From an uncultured Bacteroidales bacterium (GTDB lineage Bacteria > Bacteroidota > Bacteroidia > Bacteroidales > Paludibacteraceae), in assembly GCA_900319035.1 (NCBI GenBank), contig ONMU01000031.1, positions 1 through 47,377 on the forward strand: a DNA stretch of 47,377 bases, given 5' to 3'. Position 1 is the stretch's first letter; each line of letters starts with the position of its first letter. Position numbers and translations under genes: made by a program. The notes under the pieces are model-generated. The model worked only from the letters and a program-made list of their open reading frames with translations. It ran no database searches and was not told where the DNA came from. Shown piece after piece: positions 24,424 to 35,300 of this stretch.

Positions 24424-24875
24424 AAGGCAGGGATGAACGGTTCGGCAATGGTGCCAAGGTGGTCATCGTTGATGAAGCGGAAAGCGTCCTTGGCTTCGAA
24501 GAGGTTCTTGTAATGCGCGCAGTAGTAGCGAAGGGTCACCGATGATGGGTTACCGGTTACGGGAGCCGCTATATACAAGAAGAACAAGCCGTCTTGCGGT
24601 TGAGCCACGCCAAGGCAAGTCTCGCCGGAGAAAGCGGCAAGGAGATCGTTGACGCTAGGTTGCCAGTCGGCAGCCGTTTCCGGGTACTGCGCCTTGAGAT
24701 CCACCTTGATGACCGCGGTCATGGAGGAGTTAATGTCACTCACTCCGGGAGCGGTCCATGTAGGACGTGCTACGTTGCCATTGAACGATTCGGGAGCGTT
24801 CTTATCCTTGCACCCTGCGAAAAAGACCGTTAGCACTGACAAAATACAGATTACATAATACAGATATTTTTTCAT
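24408..24875 (-). CDS. Surface lipoprotein, paralogue of the 13.6-kb lipoprotein
   Basis: The 155-aa protein has a signal peptide and lipobox FAGC at about residues 19-22 (VLTVFFAGCKDK). It has the same single domain as its paralogue: RPTWT, SMTAVIKVDLKAQYP, NDLLAAFSGETCLGVA, FFLYIAAP, VTLRYYCAHYKNLFEAKDAF, ending FIPAFVCAP. The N-terminal half has diverged, while the C-terminal end and terminator are almost identical at DNA level. It follows the LRR gene by 165 bp on the same strand and is the last gene of the second cluster. The gap before it contains a direct GAGGGAGG-type run but no recognised promoter. Function unknown; surface anchoring by lipid is supported. Confidence 0.8.
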   Translation of the reverse strand: MKKYLYYVICILSVLTVFFAGCKDKNAPESFNGNVARPTWTAPGVSDINSSMTAVIKVDLKAQYPETAADWQPSVNDLLAAFSGETCLGVAQPQDGLFFLYIAAPVTGNPSSVTLRYYCAHYKNLFEAKDAFRFINDDHLGTIAEPFIPAFVCAP

Positions 24876-25039
24876 TTTTTCACAGATTTATCAGATTAAA
24901 CAGATGTTAATTTACCAAGCATTCGTTTGAGTATCCCCTCCCCCAATAGGAGTGGTGCGTTCTCCGCTGGAACTGAGGAGGGAGGCTGTTTGCAGTACAA
25001 AAACTATTTCTGTACGCGGAGCGATATAGTGTTTCTGCA

Positions 25040-26314
25040 TCATAGTTTCTGTCCGTTTATGGAGTATTTCTCTCCGTTTCTAATAATGATTAAATGGCCA
25101 TCTTCGATAATCTTATTGGTCTTTGGTAACTGGTCATTAGTAATTTGATCCATGTCCGTAGGGGTAGAAACGATGCGGAAGGAGGCGGGCATCTGGTCAT
25201 TAGTAATTTGATCCATGTCCGTAGGGGTAGAAACGATGCGGAAGGAGGCGGGCATGTTTCGATGAACGGGAGCGAATGAAGCCACTGTACTTACCTGAAA
25301 CCATGCGCGGAAACCAAGCATTTTAGCGGATGCGATATCTCCGTCGGTAGGCCAATAGAGGGTGTTGTTTCCGCCAAGGAAGAGGTTGAGGTGCTGCGTG
25401 CCGTTGGTAGCATCGTCAATGTGCGTCCTACCGTAAAAACCATGGTACGTCACTTGTCCTGCACCGGCATCATCAGCCATTTGGTCAACGTCCCATGAGA
25501 TGCCCATAAAAAGCATTGCATTGAGCACCTCGCCTGTGTTCGGCCATTGGATAAGATACGGTGTGCCAGCAGTAAGAGACGAACCTGCGAGCAGCGTGAT
25601 GTCGAGTTGGAGGGCATTATCCACAACGGTTGCGCCAACGAACTCATACACCTCTGCTCCTGCGAGCGGGGAAGTGGCGATATTCGGCACATTGAACGGA
25701 AGCGTGAGGGTATTAAAACAACCTGCCTTACGCAGCGTACGGAAGAGAAAGACAGCGGGTGTAGATTGCGTTCGAAAGGCCGATATCTGACCAGCGGTAG
25801 TCTCCTCATCGTCACGTTCGTCGAGAAAACAGAGATTTAGTTTTTCTCCATAACTGGTGTTCCAATCTGAATAGTTGTACGCACTGAGCGCGGGTACGCA
25901 AATCTGCAAACTTGCATTGCAACCCGTAAACGCATCTGTGCCCAATGTAGGCGCTGTCTGCGGACGGCAGAGCACGCTCAAAAGCGAAGTACAGCCATAG
26001 AATGCGTGCTCTCCGACTAAAGTAACCGAAGGCGGGATGACTACAGTTAGGAGGCCGGTACAATTCTCAAATGCCTTCGTATTGATCTCCGTCACATTAT
26101 CCGGGATAATGACCTCTTGGAAACTCATCTCGGAGTTATAAAACGCTTGCGTAGCAATTGTAGCCGCTTGCGTGGGGTCGGGTGAAGTGAGGACAAGCGT
26201 AGTGCCGTCCAGTTCGTACTCCAGGTTCGTACCGCAAGGAGTGCCTGCGATAGCACTGCCTACTGCCCCGATGAGCAAGGCAGTAAGCAGCAGTTTATTG
26301 AAGTTTTTTTCCAT
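25040..26314 (-). CDS. BspA-like leucine-rich-repeat secreted protein with the shared C-terminal tail
   Basis: Starting at ATG 26314 gives MEKNFNKLLLTALLIGAVGSAIA, a standard signal peptide; in-frame ATGs at 26323 and 26335 also exist. Residues about 45-145 hold BspA/LRR_5 repeats: FQEVIIPDNVTEINTKAFENC, LLTVVIPPSVTLVGEHAFYGC, and an APTLGTDAFTGC unit. A beta-rich region follows (FNTLTLPFNVPN, GTPYLIQWPNTG). A 21-residue segment beginning MPASFRIVSTPTDMD is present twice. The protein ends KIIEDGHLIIIRNGEKY...GQKL, the tail also found on both giants. Its start codons lie inside the end of the giant gene. Such proteins act in adhesion in Bacteroidales; that role is inferred. Confidence 0.85.
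   Translation of the reverse strand: MEKNFNKLLLTALLIGAVGSAIAGTPCGTNLEYELDGTTLVLTSPDPTQAATIATQAFYNSEMSFQEVIIPDNVTEINTKAFENCTGLLTVVIPPSVTLVGEHAFYGCTSLLSVLCRPQTAPTLGTDAFTGCNASLQICVPALSAYNYSDWNTSYGEKLNLCFLDERDDEETTAGQISAFRTQSTPAVFLFRTLRKAGCFNTLTLPFNVPNIATSPLAGAEVYEFVGATVVDNALQLDITLLAGSSLTAGTPYLIQWPNTGEVLNAMLFMGISWDVDQMADDAGAGQVTYHGFYGRTHIDDATNGTQHLNLFLGGNNTLYWPTDGDIASAKMLGFRAWFQVSTVASFAPVHRNMPASFRIVSTPTDMDQITNDQMPASFRIVSTPTDMDQITNDQLPKTNKIIEDGHLIIIRNGEKYSINGQKL
25130..25255 (-). repeat. Perfect 63-bp in-frame tandem duplication
   Basis: Copies at 25130-25192 and 25193-25255 appear identical base for base and encode 21 residues twice in the linker before the C-terminal tail. Perfect identity indicates a recent event or ongoing copy-number change. 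Confidence 0.92.
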
Positions 26315-29300
26315 CGATATCATACTTTTCGCCATTTTTAATGATTACTACATGTTGATCTTCGATGATCTTATACGGACGGCTGGTCTCGCCGGGTTTC
26401 AGGATAATAGGAGCCTTTAACGAACCGTGATGGGCATCAGAGGTGTATCGTATAGGCTGCTCGGCACGAAGCGGGGTCCCATCTTCTGTTTCGAAGTGAA
26501 GTTCGTCAGCAAAGTCAGACGAAACCGTTAAGAAGTAGAGCGTTTCGTTGTTCAGTTCAATCGGCGTTGCGATACCTACGAGTTCATCACCGCTGAACGC
26601 CTTAACTCCCTCATTCATTAATTCATTCACTCCTTCAACCTTACAGATCATCGTCATGTTCGTAGCGGCTTTGCCGTTGAACTTCGGAGCGCGTTGCGGC
26701 GCGTTAGCGGCCTTGCTGTAGAACTTGATCGTTACATCTGATTCAGCAAGGCGCTTGAAGAAGTATCCTTCGCCCGGACGGAAAGCAGTGAGGTCACCTA
26801 CCCATTTGCGGTCGGGCGAGAAGACGGCGAAGCGATTATGTGCCTTCACCATATCACCCGGAGTGGCATTGTCATAATAGCCGGCGAAGGCTTCGGTGAT
26901 GGTCGTTGCTTGTTGTAACAAGCACGGCATCGGACTCCATTCGCCACCACCCTTAACCGTGATCTCCATCTTGTCTTCCGGCAGCGGATCACCACTGATA
27001 TGCATCGTATTGCCTCCGGCGGCATACATCATATACATATCGCGGTAGTTCAAGGTCTTGATAGTACCGAGGAAGGCATCCATGGCCTCCGAATAAGTGA
27101 CGAACTGCTGGGTGGAGGGGTTCTTGATGAGGTCGCCTTCTTTCCACGGTTCGTTCGCCGTCAGCATATTACGAATTATACCTGTGGTTTCATTGAGGTT
27201 CAGATTGAACGATATCCAGTTCCAACCGGAATAGATGTCGATATTCTGTGTCTCACTACCACCGGTGGTGAAGAGTACCTGTGCTTCGTTTCCGCAACCA
27301 TGGACATCACCTGCACGGAACTGTACATCTCGATCGACAATCAGGTTATATGTACGCCCGGTGGATGCCTGCCATAGGATGAAATTCACCGTCTTACCCG
27401 TCATCGCTTCGTTACCGAAGATCGTGAGATAGACATTGGAGGTATTAGCGGTGTTATCGTAGTCCACGTTGGCTTTGCCGATACACTCGTTGCGATAAAT
27501 CGCATAGATGATATCGTTCTCGTCGGAGTCGTAGATATTGTTTATCTTCACCTGACCGCAAATGGACATGTTCAGCGGGTATTTGGATTCGTCCACATCG
27601 ATGTATGGCGGGAAGGCTTCTACCATGTATTCGATTTGCAGCGGTTCCGCCAAACCATCTTCGTCCACGACGTAGATAAGGTCGCCATACGTACCTACCG
27701 GCATAGGCTGCTTATATACCAGTTTGATAGACAACTCGCCTAATGGCTCTATCGTACCGTAAGTTTGATCCACAGTAAGCCAGTCGGGCAACGACTCAAT
27801 CTTATACGTATGGCGCTTACCGCTCATGTTGATGATCTGTGTGACGGTGTAGTTATTCGAATCTTCCATGCCGTATCGACCCCATATAGTCAGTTGTTTG
27901 TCTGCCCATTTGAGACTGTTATGATCCACAAAAGCGGTCCAAGTGATAGGCGAACGCATCGGGTTGCCGTTGAGGTCCTCCACATCGCGCACAGTGACAT
28001 AGATAGACTGCTTGTTAATCTCGCGGTCAAGCATATTGAGGTTAATCATCAGTTCATCGCCGTTGAACGACCAGTCGAAGTTCAGTTTGGTCAATGCCCC
28101 GTGACTGGTGACAGGTGCGTTCTGCGTCTTATCTGCCAGTGCCGTGATGTCGCCATCTACGAGTGGCAGTATTTTGTCTATCACCTTGCCGGTAGCCGGA
28201 TCTTTGAACTGACGACGGTCGTTGATAGAGAAGCGTTGTTCGAGTTTGCCGTTGGGGTTGAGGAACTGCTCTTCGAACGGCAGGTAAGCGATCAGACCCA
28301 TCTCGTCTCCCACGAGAGCGATGTTGTCATACGCCTCCACAAGCGATTTCGGCAGTGCTTGCTCGAACACAGCGAACTCATCGATGTTACCGGCGAAGTT
28401 ACCTCCCAAGTACATATCGCCTTGCGCACCGGCTGCAACGGTTGCGGGGAAAGTCTGAATCAGACTGCCGTCCACAAACAGGGCGGCGTTGTTATACGTG
28501 CGGTTGATAGACAGCACGACATGATGCCATTCGCCGTCGGCATAGTTGACAGAACCGATCCATGTGAGCGAGTCGGAGCACAATACAATATTACAGTTCT
28601 CCAGCGCGATGAGCGCGCCGTGTTTATCGTCCGTACGTCCGGCACTGAAGAGGTTCGCACGCTCGGCAGCATTGTCCGTGGTACGGAACCAGAACATAAG
28701 GGTAGCATCATACACTTTGGAGCGTCCGAAGAGGTTGCCTATCAACTCGACACGCTGCTCTTTAGCCAGTTGAACCGAGAAGCCTTGCAGTTTATTCCAT
28801 GTGCAACCGTGCAACGAGAGCGTAGCACCGTGTGCATGGTCTTTCACCAATTCACCCTTACCTTCGCTCATGCGATAGTAAGCCAATAACTCTTGTTCGT
28901 ATCCCGTCAGGTAATGGTCAAAAGTGGCGGCTATCTCTTCGAGCGTCAATGCCTTGGTCCATACGCGTGCCTCCAGCATCTGACCCGCATAGCCCTGACC
29001 GAAGATGAGCGGTGCAGAGAGGGAGTATTCGATGTTTTTCGAAGGCAGTGCTGACGGTTCGGTCATATCTACCGTACCTACATAGAAGCTGAAACCATTC
29101 TCTTTGGAATAGGTGACAGCCACACGCGTGAAGGCCAACATCGGGTCTGCCAACTTTTTAGAGTAGTACGTCGTGAGGCCACCTATCTGCGCATAGAGGC
29201 GGTTATCAGCGGTCTTTCCGAAGATCAATCCTTTGCCTTTGTCACCGTGGGTGAAGAATACTTCATCATTGTACGGAGACGTCGGCTTCACCATCATCTC

Positions 29301-32300
29301 CACCGTGAAGGATTTGTCGGTCAGACTACGCTCCACGGAGGAGGCGGCATACGAATCAGCCGTTCCTCTGAACAGGATTGCCGTCGAGGCGGAGATACCG
29401 GTATGGTTGGTGATGCCGAGGAGTTGGAAGTTATTATCCTCATCGAGGTAATTACCGGCTATCGGTTCATTGAACCGCAGCAACAGATGGTCGCCTACAC
29501 CGAGGATGGCATTCGCCGGTTCGGGATCGCCGAACACACGCGGAGGACGGGTGTCTTTCGTTCCACGGATAACAGGAGAAGCCTTCGTTACAAATCCCGA
29601 ACCGTAGCGGCAGAAGCAGACGGCGCGCAGGTCATATTGCTGCTCCATCGGGTCCCGCTCACCGTAGAAACGGAACTGCGGAATACGTCCGTTCTCAATC
29701 ATCGCTTTATTGCCTGTAGCGAGTGCATAGAGGCTGTCGCTGGCGTAGAACGAACATTGGTTCACCCATTTCTCCTCGCTCTCCGTGGAGAGTTTATATT
29801 GGAACTCGATATGGTCGAAGTTCTTATGATGGATATTGAATCCGCCGATGTCCACCGGCAGGTAGTATCCGATAGAATCGTGCGGCGAGAGGGTATTCAT
29901 CACCCAGTTCTGACGCGGCATCTCGATGCTGACCGGACTGGATTCCGGCATGAAGTGCGCCGAGAACTGCAGCATCGCATAGGTCTTCGGGCAGTCGGCA
30001 AGGCGGAAATAGAGGGTCAGGTTGTCGTAGTCATCCACTTCGCCTCGTTCCACCTCCAGCACTTGCGTGATGGATTGTCCCGGCGTGAGGAAATAGTCGA
30101 GTCCTTGCACGAGCGGTGCACCGTTGATATAGACCTTCGCGCCGTGAGGGTTGCTGTCACCCGTGAGGGAGAGCGAGAAGGTCGTTCCGGTGTTCGCCAG
30201 ACCGTATTGCACTTGTCCTTCGTTCTTGAGTTCGATATGGAAGACGGCGCGCTGATCCGCCGGCACACTGCTTACCTCATGGCGGTCGATGCTCAGTTCA
30301 GGCAGAGCCAAAGCCATCGTCCCGTTGTTGATGACCGTACCTTTGTTGTAGAACTGCGTCTTCTCCTCTTTTTCGTGTACGCAATAGGTAGCGCCCGCTT
30401 GCGTGAAGAAGACGTACGAACCGTAAAGTATATCGTCGTTGTTGGACTCGCCCACTTTGCTGACGATAGTACCGGTCGTGGCCTTCCACAGGCTATCCAC
30501 CTCTGCCCGATAGACCGAAACGGTGATATCGCCCTGCGCATCCGGCACGATGGTGAAACCGCAGGATTTCTTGACGGTCTTTTCATTCGACGTACGCGCA
30601 TCGGAATTGAAATCCAGCACGGGATCGAAACTCATCGTCCATTTGGACGTGTTCGTCACCGTACCTAACTGCGACTGTGTCTTATGGCCGCTTCCGTTCG
30701 GGTTCTTCTCGTCCTTGAACATGGCCGAGATAGCATCCGTGATGGTGGTTCCGAAGCGTTTCTGACTATCACTACCCCAGAAGGCGCTGAAGTTTTTGAT
30801 AGCATCCTTGAGAAGATTTTGGGCATTGGAGGTAGCAGCCGAAGCGGCATCCTTACCGATTAATCCCATTCCTTGCGGCAGTTCGTTGTAGTTGGCAGTA
30901 GCCGAATAACTGTCGGAGTGCGAGAGGGTTGTTCCGGCATTGACGGAATAGGTACCTACATGTTGACCGGACTGACGCGCCGCTACTTTCTCCGCCTCGT
31001 TATAGATAAGGATAGTACACCATTTCTGGATGATATTATCGATTGCAGCCACGCGGTTCGGATAGGCCTTCGTGCTATTAGTCGGCAATATCATCCGATA
31101 CGAGTCTTTCGCCAGCGTGTCATGCAGACTGACGCTCGTCAACGAATCGATATACCAATATACGACGTCATCCGATGCATTCGCAGCCGCTTGCGCGGAA
31201 GCCGAGTCCGGGAAGATTGTTAGCAGGTTCTGACGCTGCATCGCCAGCTGCGGGAGCACGCTCTCCATAATATAATACTGCGAATAGGCGAAGCTATTAG
31301 TGATACCGGAACCCATGACGACCTTTTCACCCGTCACGAGGTAATACGGCTTGTTGTCTGCGCCGGTACCGCTGGCGAGCACATGCATCGTGCCTGCCTG
31401 AATAGCCGGCTGACGCGCCTGGAAGATGGTATCATTGATGACGGCGATAGACTTCGCTTTACCGGTCAATTGACTGTTCATCACGCCGACGAACACATCC
31501 GCATTCGAACCTACGCCGGCTTTGGCATGGCTGGACGATGTGGAGATTTTATCGGTGGTGGTGAAGGTATAAGAATATTTATAGCCCCATGCCCATTCGT
31601 GCGTGATAGGAATAGTGAAGGACAACTGCTTGCTGGACGTATAATTGCTACCGATATACGAACCGGCACCGGACGGCGCTGTGACAATACCGATATCATT
31701 CGATATGTTCAGTCCGTATTTCGGAGTAAGGTTGATACCGCCTTTCCAGTCATAACTCTCGGTATAGCCGTAGTTATACGTGGTACCGTTCTCCACCCAT
31801 GCGGAGCTACCGTTTCCTCCCGGGTCACGGATGATGTCGAGCAGCGTAATATCCGCATCGGCAGTGGTCAGTTCGTTCGCCTGAATGACATCTCCTATCA
31901 CAAAGGCTTGGAAGGCGTCTGTCTCCACCGTGTTGCCTTCTTGCTCCAGGGCGATGCTGACCGTACTGAGTGCATCTTCACCGTAGGTCTGGGTCTGGAT
32001 ATGATCTACCAACAGCCATACATTGCTGTTTTTACCCAAGCGGTCGAGCTCGTACGGCAGTTGCTCCGTAGCGCTATGCATACCGTTATGGACGATTACC
32101 TTGCCTCCTCGTTGCGGAACACGGTCCAGTTTGGCTGTCTCGTCATTGTTGTAATAATAATCTTCGAATGCCTCCGCTTCAAACTGATAGCGGCGGTTGT
32201 ACTGGAAGAGAGGGTGACCCAAGGTATAAGTGACGGTGCCGTCACTGTTTTTGGTGTACAGTTGTACTTTCTCTTTCCGGGACAGGTCGAATCCGCTGAC

Positions 32301-35300
32301 CGAGATAGAGGGTTCGCCGTATCCGTCTTGCTCCATACCATATAGGAGTTGCTTGAGATGCACTTTGACAGGCGAACGGTAGATGCGGTCATACACGGCA
32401 TTGTATATCGCGCTATCCTGATTATAATAGTTCTTCGTCACATCCAGCGGCGCATTCGTCAGGTCGATGACCTCACTGCCCTGCCCTGCGGCAAAAAGCG
32501 TAGCGTAACCTTTGGCGGTAGCCTGTACCACTTTGTACTTGACAGGGAATAAATCCACGGCATACTCTCCCGTCTTCGGATCCGGCTGAATCGTGATACG
32601 CTTCTTCTCAAAGAGCGTATTGGTGACAACCGCAGATTTGTCCCCCTTGACGGATGCATACTGAACGCGTTGTTGTACGGTGTCGCGCGTCTGGTCATTG
32701 GGGTCATGCACTATCTGCGCGATGTTATCACCCTCCAGCTGGAGCACCAGTTGCAGGTCATCACCTAAGTTGTTCGTTCCCAAACCGAAGGCTTCGGGCA
32801 GGTCGCGCTGGTCGATACCACCGGCTACGCGACCGACAAGGCGCACTGTGGTCATATCGTAGAACCGCACACCGTCTTCCGGAGCATCCAGCGTGAAGGT
32901 ATCCTTACCCTGCTCTAAACGCAAGATACCGTCGCCCTCGAAGGTATGACGGTGTTTGACGATACGCAAGACATACGGTTGACGTTTGGACAGCGTCAAT
33001 TCGAAATTACCATCCGTGCCGGTCTTCACCGGTGCTCCGTTGCGACGAACGGTGTCGCCGTTGAGCGTGAACATAGCTCCGGCTACCGGAATGGTCGAGT
33101 ACTTATACAATGCCCGTCCCGTCAGACGCACAGTAGAAGTGTTCGCAAAATTGAGGCCTTCCACCACCGCATTATCCGTCGATAGGCCGATAGAAGCCGT
33201 CGGAGCTGTGGTATTATTGAAACTGAACACCGCATACGAATGCGTCGGGATAATCGAATAATTAGAGCCTGTGGCTATATTGTATGTCAAGCTGTCGAAT
33301 TTAAAGGTGCCGGTAGGATCGGTTACGCACTGTAAACCAGTAACCGGTAACCCATCACCCGTAATTGTTACGGTAACGCCTGCCATACCACTGTTATCCG
33401 GCATCAGGACACTACCGCTAATCTCACCGTACGGACTACGCCAACCTACCGCCTCGGCACTGTTGCGTGAAGACTTGCCGTTGCAGTCATATACCGCCGT
33501 GATCGAATAAGTATATCGTTGGTTCGGCACAGCTGTCTCGTCAAAGAAATTATTGTCCAAACCGATGTAAATCGTGTCCGGCGCTGCATCACTATTCTTC
33601 GCTACACGGCGCAGCACATATTGATCTACCGCCGTAGAGGACGCCATCCACTCCAGTTTGACTCCGCGTTTATGATGTCCCACAGCATCTCCCTCACTCG
33701 CCGTAAAGGAGGTGATGGTAGCCGCTTCGTCGAAATAGAGACTCGGACCACTTATGGCCTTTGGCTGCAACTGTGTGGAGTCTTGTACATGCAGGTCGGA
33801 CTTGGACTGGTCAATACGCACGGAATACGAATAATGCGTGCAGGCTTTGTCCGCCACATCAGAATAGGTCGCTATCCATGAACCGTCATCCTGACGCTTG
33901 ATACTATCTTGCGGAATGATAAACTCCGAAAACTCTCCGGTCTCTTGGATCGTTCGCCGGAGGATGAGACGTGCGGTTCGATCCCACATACAACGACCGT
34001 AGCCTTTCGCATATTCGGTTTGCAACTTTTTGAACAAACTGTCTTTGATAACCGGCTCGTATACACTAAAGTCAGGCGAGGAAGGACCATCAAACCCGAT
34101 GTCGATAAAATCTTCCGCCATCAAGTATGTGGACTTACACTTGATGGTACTATTTCCCCACACCGTGAACTCATATGACTTATGCGAACTGCGTACACCT
34201 TTATCCACATTCACCTGTACCATACCTCCCATCGGGATGTCATACGTACCGGCGTCCATACGTTGCCAGTCTCGGATGACACTCTTCTCCGCATTCAGCA
34301 CGCGGAACGTCAAATAGTCTTTGGGATTGACCGTATAATAGGCATATTTCTCATAGGCGATAGTAAAGGAGGTGGTTCCTTCCGTATAAGCGCTGTTGAT
34401 AGTATAATTCAGCGAGCAGTCTTCCTTACTCAGCGGGAGCACTTGAATCTCGGAGTTGTCAATCTTGAATTGAAAATGCACCTTATGGTTCTTCTCCCAC
34501 TCCGCATCCTTGATATAGTTCTCTTGCTGATTCGCCAGAGGCGCCAGGAAGTTATGCTTGTAGAGCGTCACCTGTCGCGAGAAACCGTCCACCCATCCCC
34601 ATACAGAAGAGGTCGCACGGCGGATACGGTAATAAACAGGCACAGCTGCCATATGGCCTTTGTTGCACGTGAGCGTAGCCGACACATCAAGGAGCAACGT
34701 GCCGTTATCATCATAGATATAGTAATGTTTTAGGGTTGTTTTCCATTGTGCATCCACCGTATCGGTCCGAACCGCCGCATTGCCGGTCCATATCTCACGG
34801 CTGTTGTCCTGGAAGGTATAATAACCGATAGAATCGCGCATCATCCGCTGGATACCTAACTGTTGGGCGTCCGAGAAATCCTCCTTCAACGCGCGCTGGA
34901 TCTCGAAATAATCCCCATCAACCAGGTCCACCAGCCGAGGGTTCTTAATCGTCCAATGCAGCACATTGTTACCCGTGTAGGTACCGGTAGCATCCTTCTC
35001 CTCCTCCGCTTCGAAATTATAGATACGGTGGTAAGGCGGGATATCCACCTTGGTGGTCATCTGCGTACTCATCACCTCCTGAGGTGTCTTCATTCGGTAT
35101 ATCTGGAAGGTGGCATAGAAATTCTCCTGCACCGTATCGGTCGTTGGCACAAAGATATTACCCGATCGGTCCGCGGCTTGAAACTCCGTTGCATCCAACG
35201 AGGTATGATAACTCTTCGGGTCATAGAACACCATATACGGCACCGCCGCGTTACCGTATCCCGTCACGCCGGCATTGTTGACCGTATAGAAATACGGGTC

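Noticed and set aside
29247-30668. A 473-codon open frame on the plus strand opposite the second giant gene, with many others opposite both giants
   Set aside because: It is antisense to a gene with clear domain structure. The translation is low in recognisable motifs and rich in R/V/H, and parallel antisense frames occur across both paralogues as a codon-usage effect. No promoter was found.
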